Shown here: positions 54,678 to 62,113 of the stretch, piece after piece
Layout: the number at the start of each line of letters is the position of its first letter
How positions within the stretch are numbered: position 1 is the stretch's first letter
Assembly: GCF_025398175.1 (NCBI RefSeq)
Contig: NZ_CP099734.1
Coordinates: forward strand, 558,001-622,000
Direction of reading: 5' to 3'
DNA length: 64,000 nucleotides
DNA from: Photobacterium sp. TY1-4
Lineage (GTDB): Bacteria; Pseudomonadota; Gammaproteobacteria; Enterobacterales; Vibrionaceae
Made by a program: the position numbers and the translations under genes
Notes under the pieces: generated by a model
What the model saw: only the letters and a program-made list of their open reading frames with translations
The model's database searches: none
Told to the model about the DNA's origin: nothing

Positions 54678-55586
54678 ATGTCGAGACGTTTACCGCCACT
54701 GAATTCACTCAAAGTGTTTGAGGCCGCCGCCCGGCACTTGAGTTTTACTCGGGCAGCTGAAGAATTATTTGTCACACAAGCTGCTGTAAGTCACCAGATT
54801 AAAGCCCTGGAGGAATTTTTAGGGCTCAAATTATTTCGTCGGAGAAACCGCTCTTTGCTGCTGACCGAGGAAGGCCAGAGCTATTTTCTCGACATCAAAG
54901 ACATCTTTTCAGCCATCTCCGACGCCACGGACAAAGTTCTGGAGCGGGGCTCGAAGGGGGCATTAACCATTAGTTTACCTCCGAGTTTTGCCATTCAATG
55001 GCTGGTACCGCGTCTGGCTGACTTTAATGAGCAGCATCCGGATATTGATGTGCGGATCAAGGCGGTTGACCTCGACGAGGGCTCCCTGACTGACGATGTG
55101 GATGTTGCCATCTACTATGGCCGCGGCAACTGGCCGGGATTACGTGCCGACAAGCTGTACCAGGAGTTTTTGCTGCCGGTGTGCTCGCCGATGCTGCTGA
55201 CCGGTCCCAAGCCGTTACGCTCGCTGGCCGATCTCAAGTGCCACACCCTGCTGCACGACTCCTCGCGTAAAGAGTGGAAAACTTTTGTCCGCCAGAACAA
55301 CCTGGAGAGTGTGAACGTCAACCAGGGGCCAATCTTCAGCCACTCCACCATGGTGTTGCAGGCAGCGGTGCACGGCCAGGGGATTGCGCTCGGCAATAAC
55401 GTGCTGGCACAGCCGGAGCTCGATGCCGGACGTCTGGTCTGCCCGTTTGATGAGGTACTGGTGAGCAAGAATGCGTTCTACCTGGTGTGCCAGGAGAAGC
55501 AGGCGGAAACCGGCCGGATCCAGATCTTCCGCGACTGGGTGCTGGCCAAAGCCGCCCGTGAGCAGGAGGATCTGCCGGATGTCTGA
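54678..55586 (+). CDS. gcvA: Glycine cleavage system transcriptional activator GcvA
   Basis: GcvA is a LysR-type regulator that activates the gcv operon with glycine and controls gcvB. The 302-residue protein aligns with E. coli GcvA from the start (MSRRLPPLNSLKVFEAAARHLSF), with HTH residues FTRAAEELFVTQAAVSHQIKALE (about 23-45) and effector domain blocks WLVPRLADFN and YGRGNWPGL. The ATG follows AGGAAGG. Divergent gcvB is the diagnostic neighbour. Its stop overlaps the next gene by 8 nt. Confidence 0.96.
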   Translation: MSRRLPPLNSLKVFEAAARHLSFTRAAEELFVTQAAVSHQIKALEEFLGLKLFRRRNRSLLLTEEGQSYFLDIKDIFSAISDATDKVLERGSKGALTISLPPSFAIQWLVPRLADFNEQHPDIDVRIKAVDLDEGSLTDDVDVAIYYGRGNWPGLRADKLYQEFLLPVCSPMLLTGPKPLRSLADLKCHTLLHDSSRKEWKTFVRQNNLESVNVNQGPIFSHSTMVLQAAVHGQGIALGNNVLAQPELDAGRLVCPFDEVLVSKNAFYLVCQEKQAETGRIQIFRDWVLAKAAREQEDLPDV

Positions 55587-56259
55587 GTTGTCTGAGTATT
55601 TGATTGACGGCCCGTCCGCCGACACGGCGCAGGCGACGTTTTTGTTTGCCCACGGCGCCGGTGCAGGAATGGATCATGCGTTTATGGCCACCCTGGCCGA
55701 GGGGCTGGCTTCACACGGGATCCGGGTGGTGCGGTTTGATTTTCCGTACATGGTCAAACGCCGGGAAGACGGCAAGAAGCGGCCGCCGGATCGCCAGCCC
55801 AAGCTGCTGCTGGATTTTCAGCGCCATATCGAGGCGTTTGCTGCCGATGGCAAGCTGGTGATCGGCGGTAAATCCATGGGCGGGCGGATGGCCAGCCTGA
55901 TGGTGACAGATCTCGCGGCGGAATCACCGGGCGTGTCCAATTGTCGCGATCGGGTCAAAGGCGTGGCGTGTCTCGGCTTTCCGTTTCATCCGCCTGGTAA
56001 ACCGGAGAACTTCCGCGGCGATCACCTGCGCGACATTGCGGTCCCGACGCTGATCCTACAGGGGGAGCGGGATACGTTCGGTACCCGCGCCGAAGTCGAA
56101 GGCTGGTCTTATGCCGAGACGGTTCAAACTGCGTTTTTGCCCGACGGCGATCACAGCTTCAAACCGCGTAAAGCGTCCGGCCATACGGAAGCGGGCAATC
56201 TGGCGCTGGCGATTGCGCAGCTGGCGGCGTTTATCAAGGAATGTGTAGAAGATGATTAA
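55579..56259 (+). CDS. Alpha/beta hydrolase of the KANL3/Tex30 family
   Basis: The 226-residue protein has the features of an alpha/beta hydrolase: FLFAHGAGAGMD (oxyanion region, about 25-36), the nucleophile elbow GGKSMGGRMA (Ser at about residue 99), a late acidic residue in LQGERDTFG and the catalytic His in PDGDHSF. The substrate is unknown. ATG at 55579 overlaps the gcvA stop by 8 nt, and its own stop overlaps ygdD by 8 nt, so the three are almost certainly cotranscribed and coupled. Confidence 0.82.
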   Translation: MSELSEYLIDGPSADTAQATFLFAHGAGAGMDHAFMATLAEGLASHGIRVVRFDFPYMVKRREDGKKRPPDRQPKLLLDFQRHIEAFAADGKLVIGGKSMGGRMASLMVTDLAAESPGVSNCRDRVKGVACLGFPFHPPGKPENFRGDHLRDIAVPTLILQGERDTFGTRAEVEGWSYAETVQTAFLPDGDHSFKPRKASGHTEAGNLALAIAQLAAFIKECVEDD

Positions 56260-56635
56260 TGGATGGAGCCGCGGCTTACTGGTGTTGGCCGCATTGAGCG
56301 GGGCGGTGACGGTATCGCTCGGGGCATTTGCGGCCCATGGCCTGAAAAGCCACTTGTCGCCATACTTGTTGGGCGTATTTGAGACCGGGGTGCAGTATCA
56401 GGCCTGGCATACCCTGGCGATCATCGCGTGTGTGATCTTGGCACGCATTCTGTCGTCAAAAGCTGTATTATACGCAGCCCTGTTTTTTGCGGCGGGGATT
56501 GTGTTGTTCAGCGGCAGTTTGTATGCCCTGGCGCTGACCGGCATCAAGTGGTTTGGCCCCATCACCCCGATGGGCGGCGTCTGTTTTATTATTGGCTGGG
56601 TAGTCCTTGCGGTGGCTGCCTGGCGATCAGCTTGA
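56252..56635 (+). CDS. ygdD: DUF423 family inner-membrane protein YgdD
   Basis: The 127-residue protein has four predicted membrane helices and the DUF423 signature LGAFAAHGLKSHL near residue 25 and TGVQYQAWHTLA near 45. GPITPMGGVCFIIGW closes the last helix. Function unknown. In E. coli ygdD lies between gcvA and rlmM; here the hydrolase is inserted between gcvA and ygdD. It starts within the hydrolase gene (8-nt overlap) and ends 9 nt before the rlmM start. Confidence 0.9.
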   Translation: MINGWSRGLLVLAALSGAVTVSLGAFAAHGLKSHLSPYLLGVFETGVQYQAWHTLAIIACVILARILSSKAVLYAALFFAAGIVLFSGSLYALALTGIKWFGPITPMGGVCFIIGWVVLAVAAWRSA

Positions 56636-56644
56636 GGGTTGAAA

Positions 56645-57727
56645 GTGAATCAAGTTCTGTTGTACTGCCGTCCCGGCTTCGAGAAGGAATGTGCCGGTGA
56701 AGTTCAAGACAAAGCAAATACACTGGAGTTGTATGGCTTTCCGCGCGTCAAGCACAACAGCGGCTATGTGGTGTTTGAGTTTTACCAGCCGGGCGATGCA
56801 GACCAGTTTATTCAGCGTCAGCCGTTCTCTGAGCTGATTTTTGCTCGTCAGATGATGGCGGTGATGCCGATGCTGACGGATTTGCCGTCGGATGATCGCA
56901 TTTCCCCGATCCTGGAAGCAGTGGCGGACTTCCCGCGCTGTGGTGATCTGCGGGTCGAAACGCCGGATACCAACGAAGCCAAAGAGCTGCTGAAGTTCTG
57001 CCGTAAATTCACGGTGCCGCTGCGTCAGGCCCTGCGTAAGCAAGGGATGATGTACGCCAAGGACAACCCGAAGAAGCCGGTGCTGCACCTGTGCTTTATC
57101 GCCCCGGGCTGCTGCTTTATCGGTTACTCGTACACGCATAACAACTCGGCATTCTTCATGGGGATCCCACGCCTGAAGTTCCCGGCTGATGCGCCGAGCC
57201 GCTCGACCCTGAAGCTGGAAGAAGCGTTTCACGTGTTTATTCCGCGCGAGGAGTGGGAAACGCGTCTGGCTTCCGGGATGTGGGGCGTCGACTTGGGTGC
57301 TTGCCCGGGTGGCTGGACCTATCAGCTGGTGAAGCGCTCCATGTTCGTTCATGCGGTGGATAACGGCCAGATGGCGCAAAGTCTGATGGATACCGGTCAG
57401 GTGAAGCACCATGAAGCGGATGGATTCAAGTTTGAACCGCCGCGCAAGAACGTGACCTGGTTGGTGTGCGACATGGTCGAGAAACCAGCCCGCGTGGCGC
57501 ACCTGATGGGCAGCTGGCTGATCAAGGGCTGGGCCAAAGAGACCATTTTCAACCTCAAGCTGCCGATGAAAGGCCGTTATGATGAGGTGCTGCAGGATAT
57601 CGAAAACCTGAAAGTATACCTGATTGAGAACGGGGTGAAATTCAAGATCCAGGCCAAGCATCTGTATCATGACCGTGAAGAAATCACAGTGCATATTCAG
57701 CGTCTGGATAATCGCTCAGCGTACTAA
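56645..57727 (+). CDS. rlmM: 23S rRNA 2'-O-ribose C2498 methyltransferase RlmM
   Basis: RlmM methylates the 2'-OH of C2498 in 23S rRNA with S-adenosylmethionine. The 360-residue protein has an N-terminal THUMP-like region ([17 protein letters not shown]) and a Rossmann methyltransferase domain with [15 protein letters not shown] (SAM site, about 218-232) and [11 protein letters not shown] at 56645 aligns with the E. coli start and follows GAGGG; a TTG at 56639 is also in frame. It is the fourth gene of the gcvA run. Confidence 0.95.
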   Translation: MNQVLLYCRPGFEKECAGEVQDKANTLELYGFPRVKHNSGYVVFEFYQPGDADQFIQRQPFSELIFARQMMAVMPMLTDLPSDDRISPILEAVADFPRCGDLRVETPDTNEAKELLKFCRKFTVPLRQALRKQGMMYAKDNPKKPVLHLCFIAPGCCFIGYSYTHNNSAFFMGIPRLKFPADAPSRSTLKLEEAFHVFIPREEWETRLASGMWGVDLGACPGGWTYQLVKRSMFVHAVDNGQMAQSLMDTGQVKHHEADGFKFEPPRKNVTWLVCDMVEKPARVAHLMGSWLIKGWAKETIFNLKLPMKGRYDEVLQDIENLKVYLIENGVKFKIQAKHLYHDREEITVHIQRLDNRSAY

Positions 57728-57829
57728 AGCGGCTTGCAAAGCCAGGTTTCAGTAAAACCTGGTTCTATTACAGCCAGGTGTTTGCAAAAAGCGCCGGCAA
57801 AACGAAGCTCGGGCACCAAAGGCCCCTGC

Positions 57830-57864
57830 AAAAACGCCATCCCATTTCGGTGATGGCGTTTTTT
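57830..57864. terminator. Bidirectional terminator between rlmM and xni
   Basis: AAAAACGCCATC / GATGGCGTTTTT with an inner CC / GG and a 5-nt loop, with T-runs on both sides. A second hairpin (CCAGGTTT / AAACCTGG at about 57746-57765) precedes it. Confidence 0.9.
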
Positions 57865-57890
57865 ATGGCTGCGATTTAGCGATTTAGCGA

Positions 57891-58685
57891 TTAAGCGGTG
57901 TTGGCTGAGCTGGTCACGGCCTGCTGAAAGCGGATATCCTGCAGGTTGAACCCCAGTTGCAGCTCGGTTTTCAGCGCAGCAACCTGTTTGCAGATCATCG
58001 CCTGTTCACGATGAGCGTCGATTTTTTTCTGCCACTTGGCCGGGAGATCGTCGGCGGCCAGGATGGCTTCTAAATTAGGATAATTGCTGAGCAGCTCGAC
58101 GGCGGCTTTGGGGCCGATCCCGGGGACGCCGGGAATTTTGCTGGTGCTGATCCCGGCCAGCCCCCAGTAGTCACTCAGCTGCTCGGGGCGCACGCCAAAT
58201 TCTTGTTCGATAAACCGGCTGTCGAGCCAGCGTTGCTGGAAGTAATCGCGGATCCGCAGGGTCGGGCGCAGCAACTGGCAGTAGCCTTTGTCGGTCGAGA
58301 CGATGGTGACTTGCTGGCCGCGGTCGGCCACTTTCAGCGCCAGGGTGGCAATCAGGTCGTCGGCTTCGTCCCCGTCCGAGAGCAGCGAATCGACGCCGAG
58401 GGCCATAAAGGCATCCTGGATCACATCCATCCCGGCCTGAAGCTCGGGTGGCATCGGTTTGCGGCCTTCCTTGTAATGCGGCAGCAGTTCGGCCCGCCAG
58501 CCCCGATCGTCGCCCTCATGATCGAAGACGGCAACAATATGGCTCGGCTGGCTGACATTGATGATTTTGCTCAGGGCCTGGCAGCACACCCGGGCGGTAT
58601 TCTGGACATCCGGCTCACCCGGCTGGGCGGCATGGACACGGCGGATCAGGTTCAGGGCATCAATGATGACAAGGTGGATAGACAT
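57891..58685 (-). CDS. xni: Flap endonuclease Xni (ExoIX, YgdG)
   Basis: Xni resembles the 5'-nuclease domain of DNA polymerase I and cleaves flap DNA. The 264-residue protein has HLVIIDALNLIRRVHA at the N-terminus, the acidic cluster SDGDEADDLIATL (about 102-114) and the helix-3-turn region SKIPGVPGIGPKAAVELL (K+ site, about 175-192). E. coli Xni has 251 residues and lacks some acidic metal ligands of the larger family. It is separated from ppnN by about 100 nt on the same strand. Confidence 0.93.
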   Translation of the reverse strand: MSIHLVIIDALNLIRRVHAAQPGEPDVQNTARVCCQALSKIINVSQPSHIVAVFDHEGDDRGWRAELLPHYKEGRKPMPPELQAGMDVIQDAFMALGVDSLLSDGDEADDLIATLALKVADRGQQVTIVSTDKGYCQLLRPTLRIRDYFQQRWLDSRFIEQEFGVRPEQLSDYWGLAGISTSKIPGVPGIGPKAAVELLSNYPNLEAILAADDLPAKWQKKIDAHREQAMICKQVAALKTELQLGFNLQDIRFQQAVTSSANTA

Positions 58686-58789
58686 AGCGGAATATCAGGT
58701 CGTGAAAAGGGCCGATTCAGGCCCTTTATTGTACATGGGTGAGCCGGGGTGTCATCCCCCCGGCCCGATGGCATGGGGTTATTTCCCGG

Positions 58790-60163
58790 CTATTTTCCGC
58801 CGATTGGGGTGGTGATGATCTCGTAGCAGGGCTCGTAATGAGAGCCGGGCAGTTTCATCCGCTGCTGCTCGACAAAGCTTCTGAGCAGTTTGTCCATCCG
58901 CTTCATCAGGGTTAAATCGCCGTTGATCTGGAACGGTCCTCTGCGCTCGATCAGTTTCATCCCTTCTTCTTTCACGTTCCCGGCGACAATCCCGGAGAAG
59001 GCCCGGCGCAGGCTGGCCGCCAGATGCTCCGGCCGCTGGTTCATGTGCAGATCCAGGCTGGCCATGGTGTCGTGGTTGGGTTCAAACGGCAGCTGGAATT
59101 CCGGCGGGATCTTCAGCGACCAGTTGTAGCTGTAGGCATCGCCGGTGGCCTGGCGGTGCTCCTTGATGATCGGCATCGCCGATTTCATGATCCGGGCGAC
59201 CTCGACCGGGTCGTCGATGACGATTTCATAATGGCGGGTGGCGGCTTCGCCCAGGGTGTCGCGGATAAAGCTGTCGAGCGTGCGGAAGTACGGCTCGCTC
59301 TCGCGCGGCCCGGTCAGCACCACGGGCAGTGGCTGATCGGCATTTTCCGGCTCCATCAGGATCCCGAGGATGTACAACAGCTCTTCGGCGGTCCCGGCCC
59401 CGCCGGGGAAAATCACAATGCCGTGACCCGAGCGCACGAAGGCTTCGAGCCGTTTTTCGATATCCGGCAAGATCACCAGCTCGTTGACGATTGGGTTCGG
59501 CGGCTCGGCCGCAATGATCGACGGTTCGGTCAGGCCGATAAACCGGCTGCTGGGAAAGCGCTGCTGGGCGTGGCCAATCGCGGCGCCTTTCATCGGACCT
59601 TCCATCGCGCCCGGGCCGCAGCCGGTACAGATATTGAGCTCGCGCAGGCCCAGCTCGTGGCCGACGTCCCGGGTGTATTGATATTCGACCGGGTTGATCG
59701 AGTGGCCACCCCAGCACACCACCACATTGGGATCTTCGCCGGAGCGCACGACGCGGGCGTTGCGCAGGATACTGAAGACAAAATTGGTGATATGCGGGGC
59801 GCTGGTCAGATTGATGTCCCGCCGTTGCTCCAGATGCATATTGACGTAGATGATGTCGCGCAGTACGGCGAACATGTGTTCCTGGATCCCGCGGATGATT
59901 TTGCCGTCGACGAACGCATGCTCGGGCGGGTTCATCAGCTCCAGCTTGATCCCGCGCTCGCGGCGCAGCACGTTGACATCAAAACTCTTGTGTCTTTCCA
60001 ACAGTTCTTTGGAGTTGTCGGTGTGGCTGCCGGAGTTGAGGACCGCCAGTGAGCAGTTGCGGTACAGACGGTATAAGTCGCTGGATGCCGTTGCCTTGAG
60101 CAGGTCAACCTCCAGTTGAGAAAGCAAATCCATCGCGCCAACAGGACTGATATGCGTGATCAT
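58790..60163 (-). CDS. ppnN: Nucleotide 5'-monophosphate nucleosidase PpnN (YgdH)
   Basis: PpnN splits purine (and pyrimidine) nucleoside monophosphates into base and ribose-5-phosphate and is stimulated by (p)ppGpp in E. coli. The 457-residue protein is the same length as E. coli YgdH (454). It holds a Rossmann LOG-type core with [22 protein letters not shown] and the [11 protein letters not shown] motif (about 268-278), shared with cytokinin-activating LOG proteins. The start ATG follows GGGAGGT. It is the usual neighbour of xni. Confidence 0.95.
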   Translation of the reverse strand: MITHISPVGAMDLLSQLEVDLLKATASSDLYRLYRNCSLAVLNSGSHTDNSKELLERHKSFDVNVLRRERGIKLELMNPPEHAFVDGKIIRGIQEHMFAVLRDIIYVNMHLEQRRDINLTSAPHITNFVFSILRNARVVRSGEDPNVVVCWGGHSINPVEYQYTRDVGHELGLRELNICTGCGPGAMEGPMKGAAIGHAQQRFPSSRFIGLTEPSIIAAEPPNPIVNELVILPDIEKRLEAFVRSGHGIVIFPGGAGTAEELLYILGILMEPENADQPLPVVLTGPRESEPYFRTLDSFIRDTLGEAATRHYEIVIDDPVEVARIMKSAMPIIKEHRQATGDAYSYNWSLKIPPEFQLPFEPNHDTMASLDLHMNQRPEHLAASLRRAFSGIVAGNVKEEGMKLIERRGPFQINGDLTLMKRMDKLLRSFVEQQRMKLPGSHYEPCYEIITTPIGGK

Positions 60164-60423
60164 GGGTACCTCCCTGGTCTAGAAAAACGGCCGTATTCAT
60201 GATTTCGAGTGATTGGATGTAGAAATGAACCAGCCGGAGAGAGAACATCGCAGAGGGTTTTTAAGCCGGTTCCCGTTGATACTTGAATCTCGGGAATCTC
60301 GGTGTCTTAAAAATCAGTCTGTTATTTCAACATACACAGGGAAATGGCATTTGACCAGTAAATGATGAGTCGGATGATAGGCCGGTGGTTGTCACGCGGT
60401 CGGGAAAATGGCCCGGCGGTGGA
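60164..60423. other. Gap between the GGDEF gene and ppnN
   Basis: About 260 nt without a coding frame. It contains a direct repeat GAATCTCGG twice in a row (60285-60302) and no clear terminator. It must hold the ppnN promoter. Confidence 0.4.
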
Positions 60424-61983
60424 TCAGGTGAGCCAGAGAATGCGGCCTTTGCCGGCGTGCCGGGCGCTTTGCAGCGCTTTGTCCGTCCGCTCCAGGATGT
60501 CGCTCGGGGTGTCGTTGCCGTCAAACACCGTGGCGCCGATGGAGACGGTGACCGACACATTCTGCTCCCGGAAGCGGAACGGCAACTGGGTGATGGCCTC
60601 GCGGATCTTGCTCAGGGTCTTATTGCGGCTCTCTTCGCTGGCATCGGGCAGGATCACCATGAACTCATCGCCGCCGAAGCGGGCCAGGAATTCAGTTTCG
60701 CCGAGCTGCTGGCGGATCGCGCGGGCAATGATTTTCAGCATTTTGTCGCCGGCCAGATGGCCGTAGCTGTCATTGATTTCTTTGAATTGATCAATGTCGA
60801 TCAGGGCCACGCAGAGCGGGTGCTGATAGCGCAGCCAGCGGCGGTACTCGTGCTCCAGGCGTTCGTTGCAGGCCGCGCGGTTGTAAACCCGGGTCAGGTT
60901 ATCGAGGAACATCCGGCGCTCCTGATCCTGCAGACGGTGGCGGTAGCTTTGGGTCTGCTCGAACAGGTGGGTGATCTTGTTCTGGTTGTAGCCGAGCTGT
61001 TCAATCAGGGCTTTTTCCCGTTTCTCCAGCGCCCGGTGACGCTCGGCCAGCACCAATAACTCTTTGGTCAGGGTGGTCAGCGTCGGACGCCAGTGTTCGA
61101 GGTTATCCTGATCCTGCAATCCCTGGCGGATCTGGCCGGCCAGCTCTGTCAGCTCGCCGGTCATCGTACTGCGGTGCTCATACAGGGTGCTGCTTTGCTC
61201 GACACTCTGGCTGGTGGTTTTTTGCAGCGTGGCCAGATCACTGTTGACGCCGTCGAGGAACTGCTGGGAGCTCTGGCGCTCGCGGCGGGTGCCGTCGACC
61301 ACCAGGCGCAGGACTTCCAGTGACAGTTCGACCAGCGCCTGTGGCGCAACCCCGTGCAGGAGTTGGTTGCGGATCGTCAGCAGCTTGTCTCCGGCGTCGC
61401 CCTCAAAATCCAGCTCTGAAATCAGCTGTTGTAACTGCGCGTTGAGTTGCAGCAGGAGATCGTGCTCCAGGGCGTTTTTCTTATCCAGGACATCGCTGGA
61501 CACGGCAGTCATTTTCAGCGCCCGCTCGTACAGCGCCAGCAGGCGAATGGTCTGATGGTGGGTCTGGGCCAGGGTGTCGGATGGCTGGCTGAGTAGGTTG
61601 CGCAGCTGGCGTTTGAACTGGGGTGGCAGGCCATGCAGCCGCTTGAGGGTTTCGCCGCTTTGGCGGCACTGCTGCGCCAGCTGTTGGTTTTCCTGATCGA
61701 TAAAGCTGGCCTGGCGGATCACCAGGCGTTCAATGACGGCCAGCCGGGGGATCAGCCGGCTGACATCGCGTTGCTGCTCGAGCTCGGTACGCAACTGGTC
61801 CATTTTCTGATCCAACTCGCTGTCCAGGCCGCGGCAGGCGACAGATAAGCGGCTAAGCAAACGTTTCAATATCACGATTTCGCGGCGCGCTTTCAGCGAG
61901 GCATCGCGATAGGTGAGTTGAGCCTGGTCGAGACGCAACCTCAATTTACTCATTTCAGAGGCTACGGCGGTTATATCAGTCAC
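60424..61983 (-). CDS. Coiled-coil GGDEF diguanylate cyclase
   Basis: The 519-residue protein makes c-di-GMP from two GTP. A long, soluble, helical N-terminal part (1-350) without membrane helices is rich in Leu/Gln/Glu heptads. The C-terminal GGDEF domain (about 355-519) carries an intact active site FGGDEF at about 437-441, DIDQFKEINDSYGHLAGD and the usual DNLTRVYNR start. The RxxD inhibitory site normally just before GGDEF is not present (GETE instead). GTG 61983 is the start. It is one gene away from another GGDEF-like gene. Confidence 0.88.
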   Translation of the reverse strand: MTDITAVASEMSKLRLRLDQAQLTYRDASLKARREIVILKRLLSRLSVACRGLDSELDQKMDQLRTELEQQRDVSRLIPRLAVIERLVIRQASFIDQENQQLAQQCRQSGETLKRLHGLPPQFKRQLRNLLSQPSDTLAQTHHQTIRLLALYERALKMTAVSSDVLDKKNALEHDLLLQLNAQLQQLISELDFEGDAGDKLLTIRNQLLHGVAPQALVELSLEVLRLVVDGTRRERQSSQQFLDGVNSDLATLQKTTSQSVEQSSTLYEHRSTMTGELTELAGQIRQGLQDQDNLEHWRPTLTTLTKELLVLAERHRALEKREKALIEQLGYNQNKITHLFEQTQSYRHRLQDQERRMFLDNLTRVYNRAACNERLEHEYRRWLRYQHPLCVALIDIDQFKEINDSYGHLAGDKMLKIIARAIRQQLGETEFLARFGGDEFMVILPDASEESRNKTLSKIREAITQLPFRFREQNVSVTVSIGATVFDGNDTPSDILERTDKALQSARHAGKGRILWLT

Positions 61984-62113
61984 GTTAGATTCACATTACC
62001 CTGCAAGAACGCTCTTCATATTCAGCAGCTTAGTCGAGGAAGGACGAAGCATATTAACAAAATAGCGAAAACACTGCATGGTTATCGATGATCCGAAATA
62101 GAACTGGTGAACT

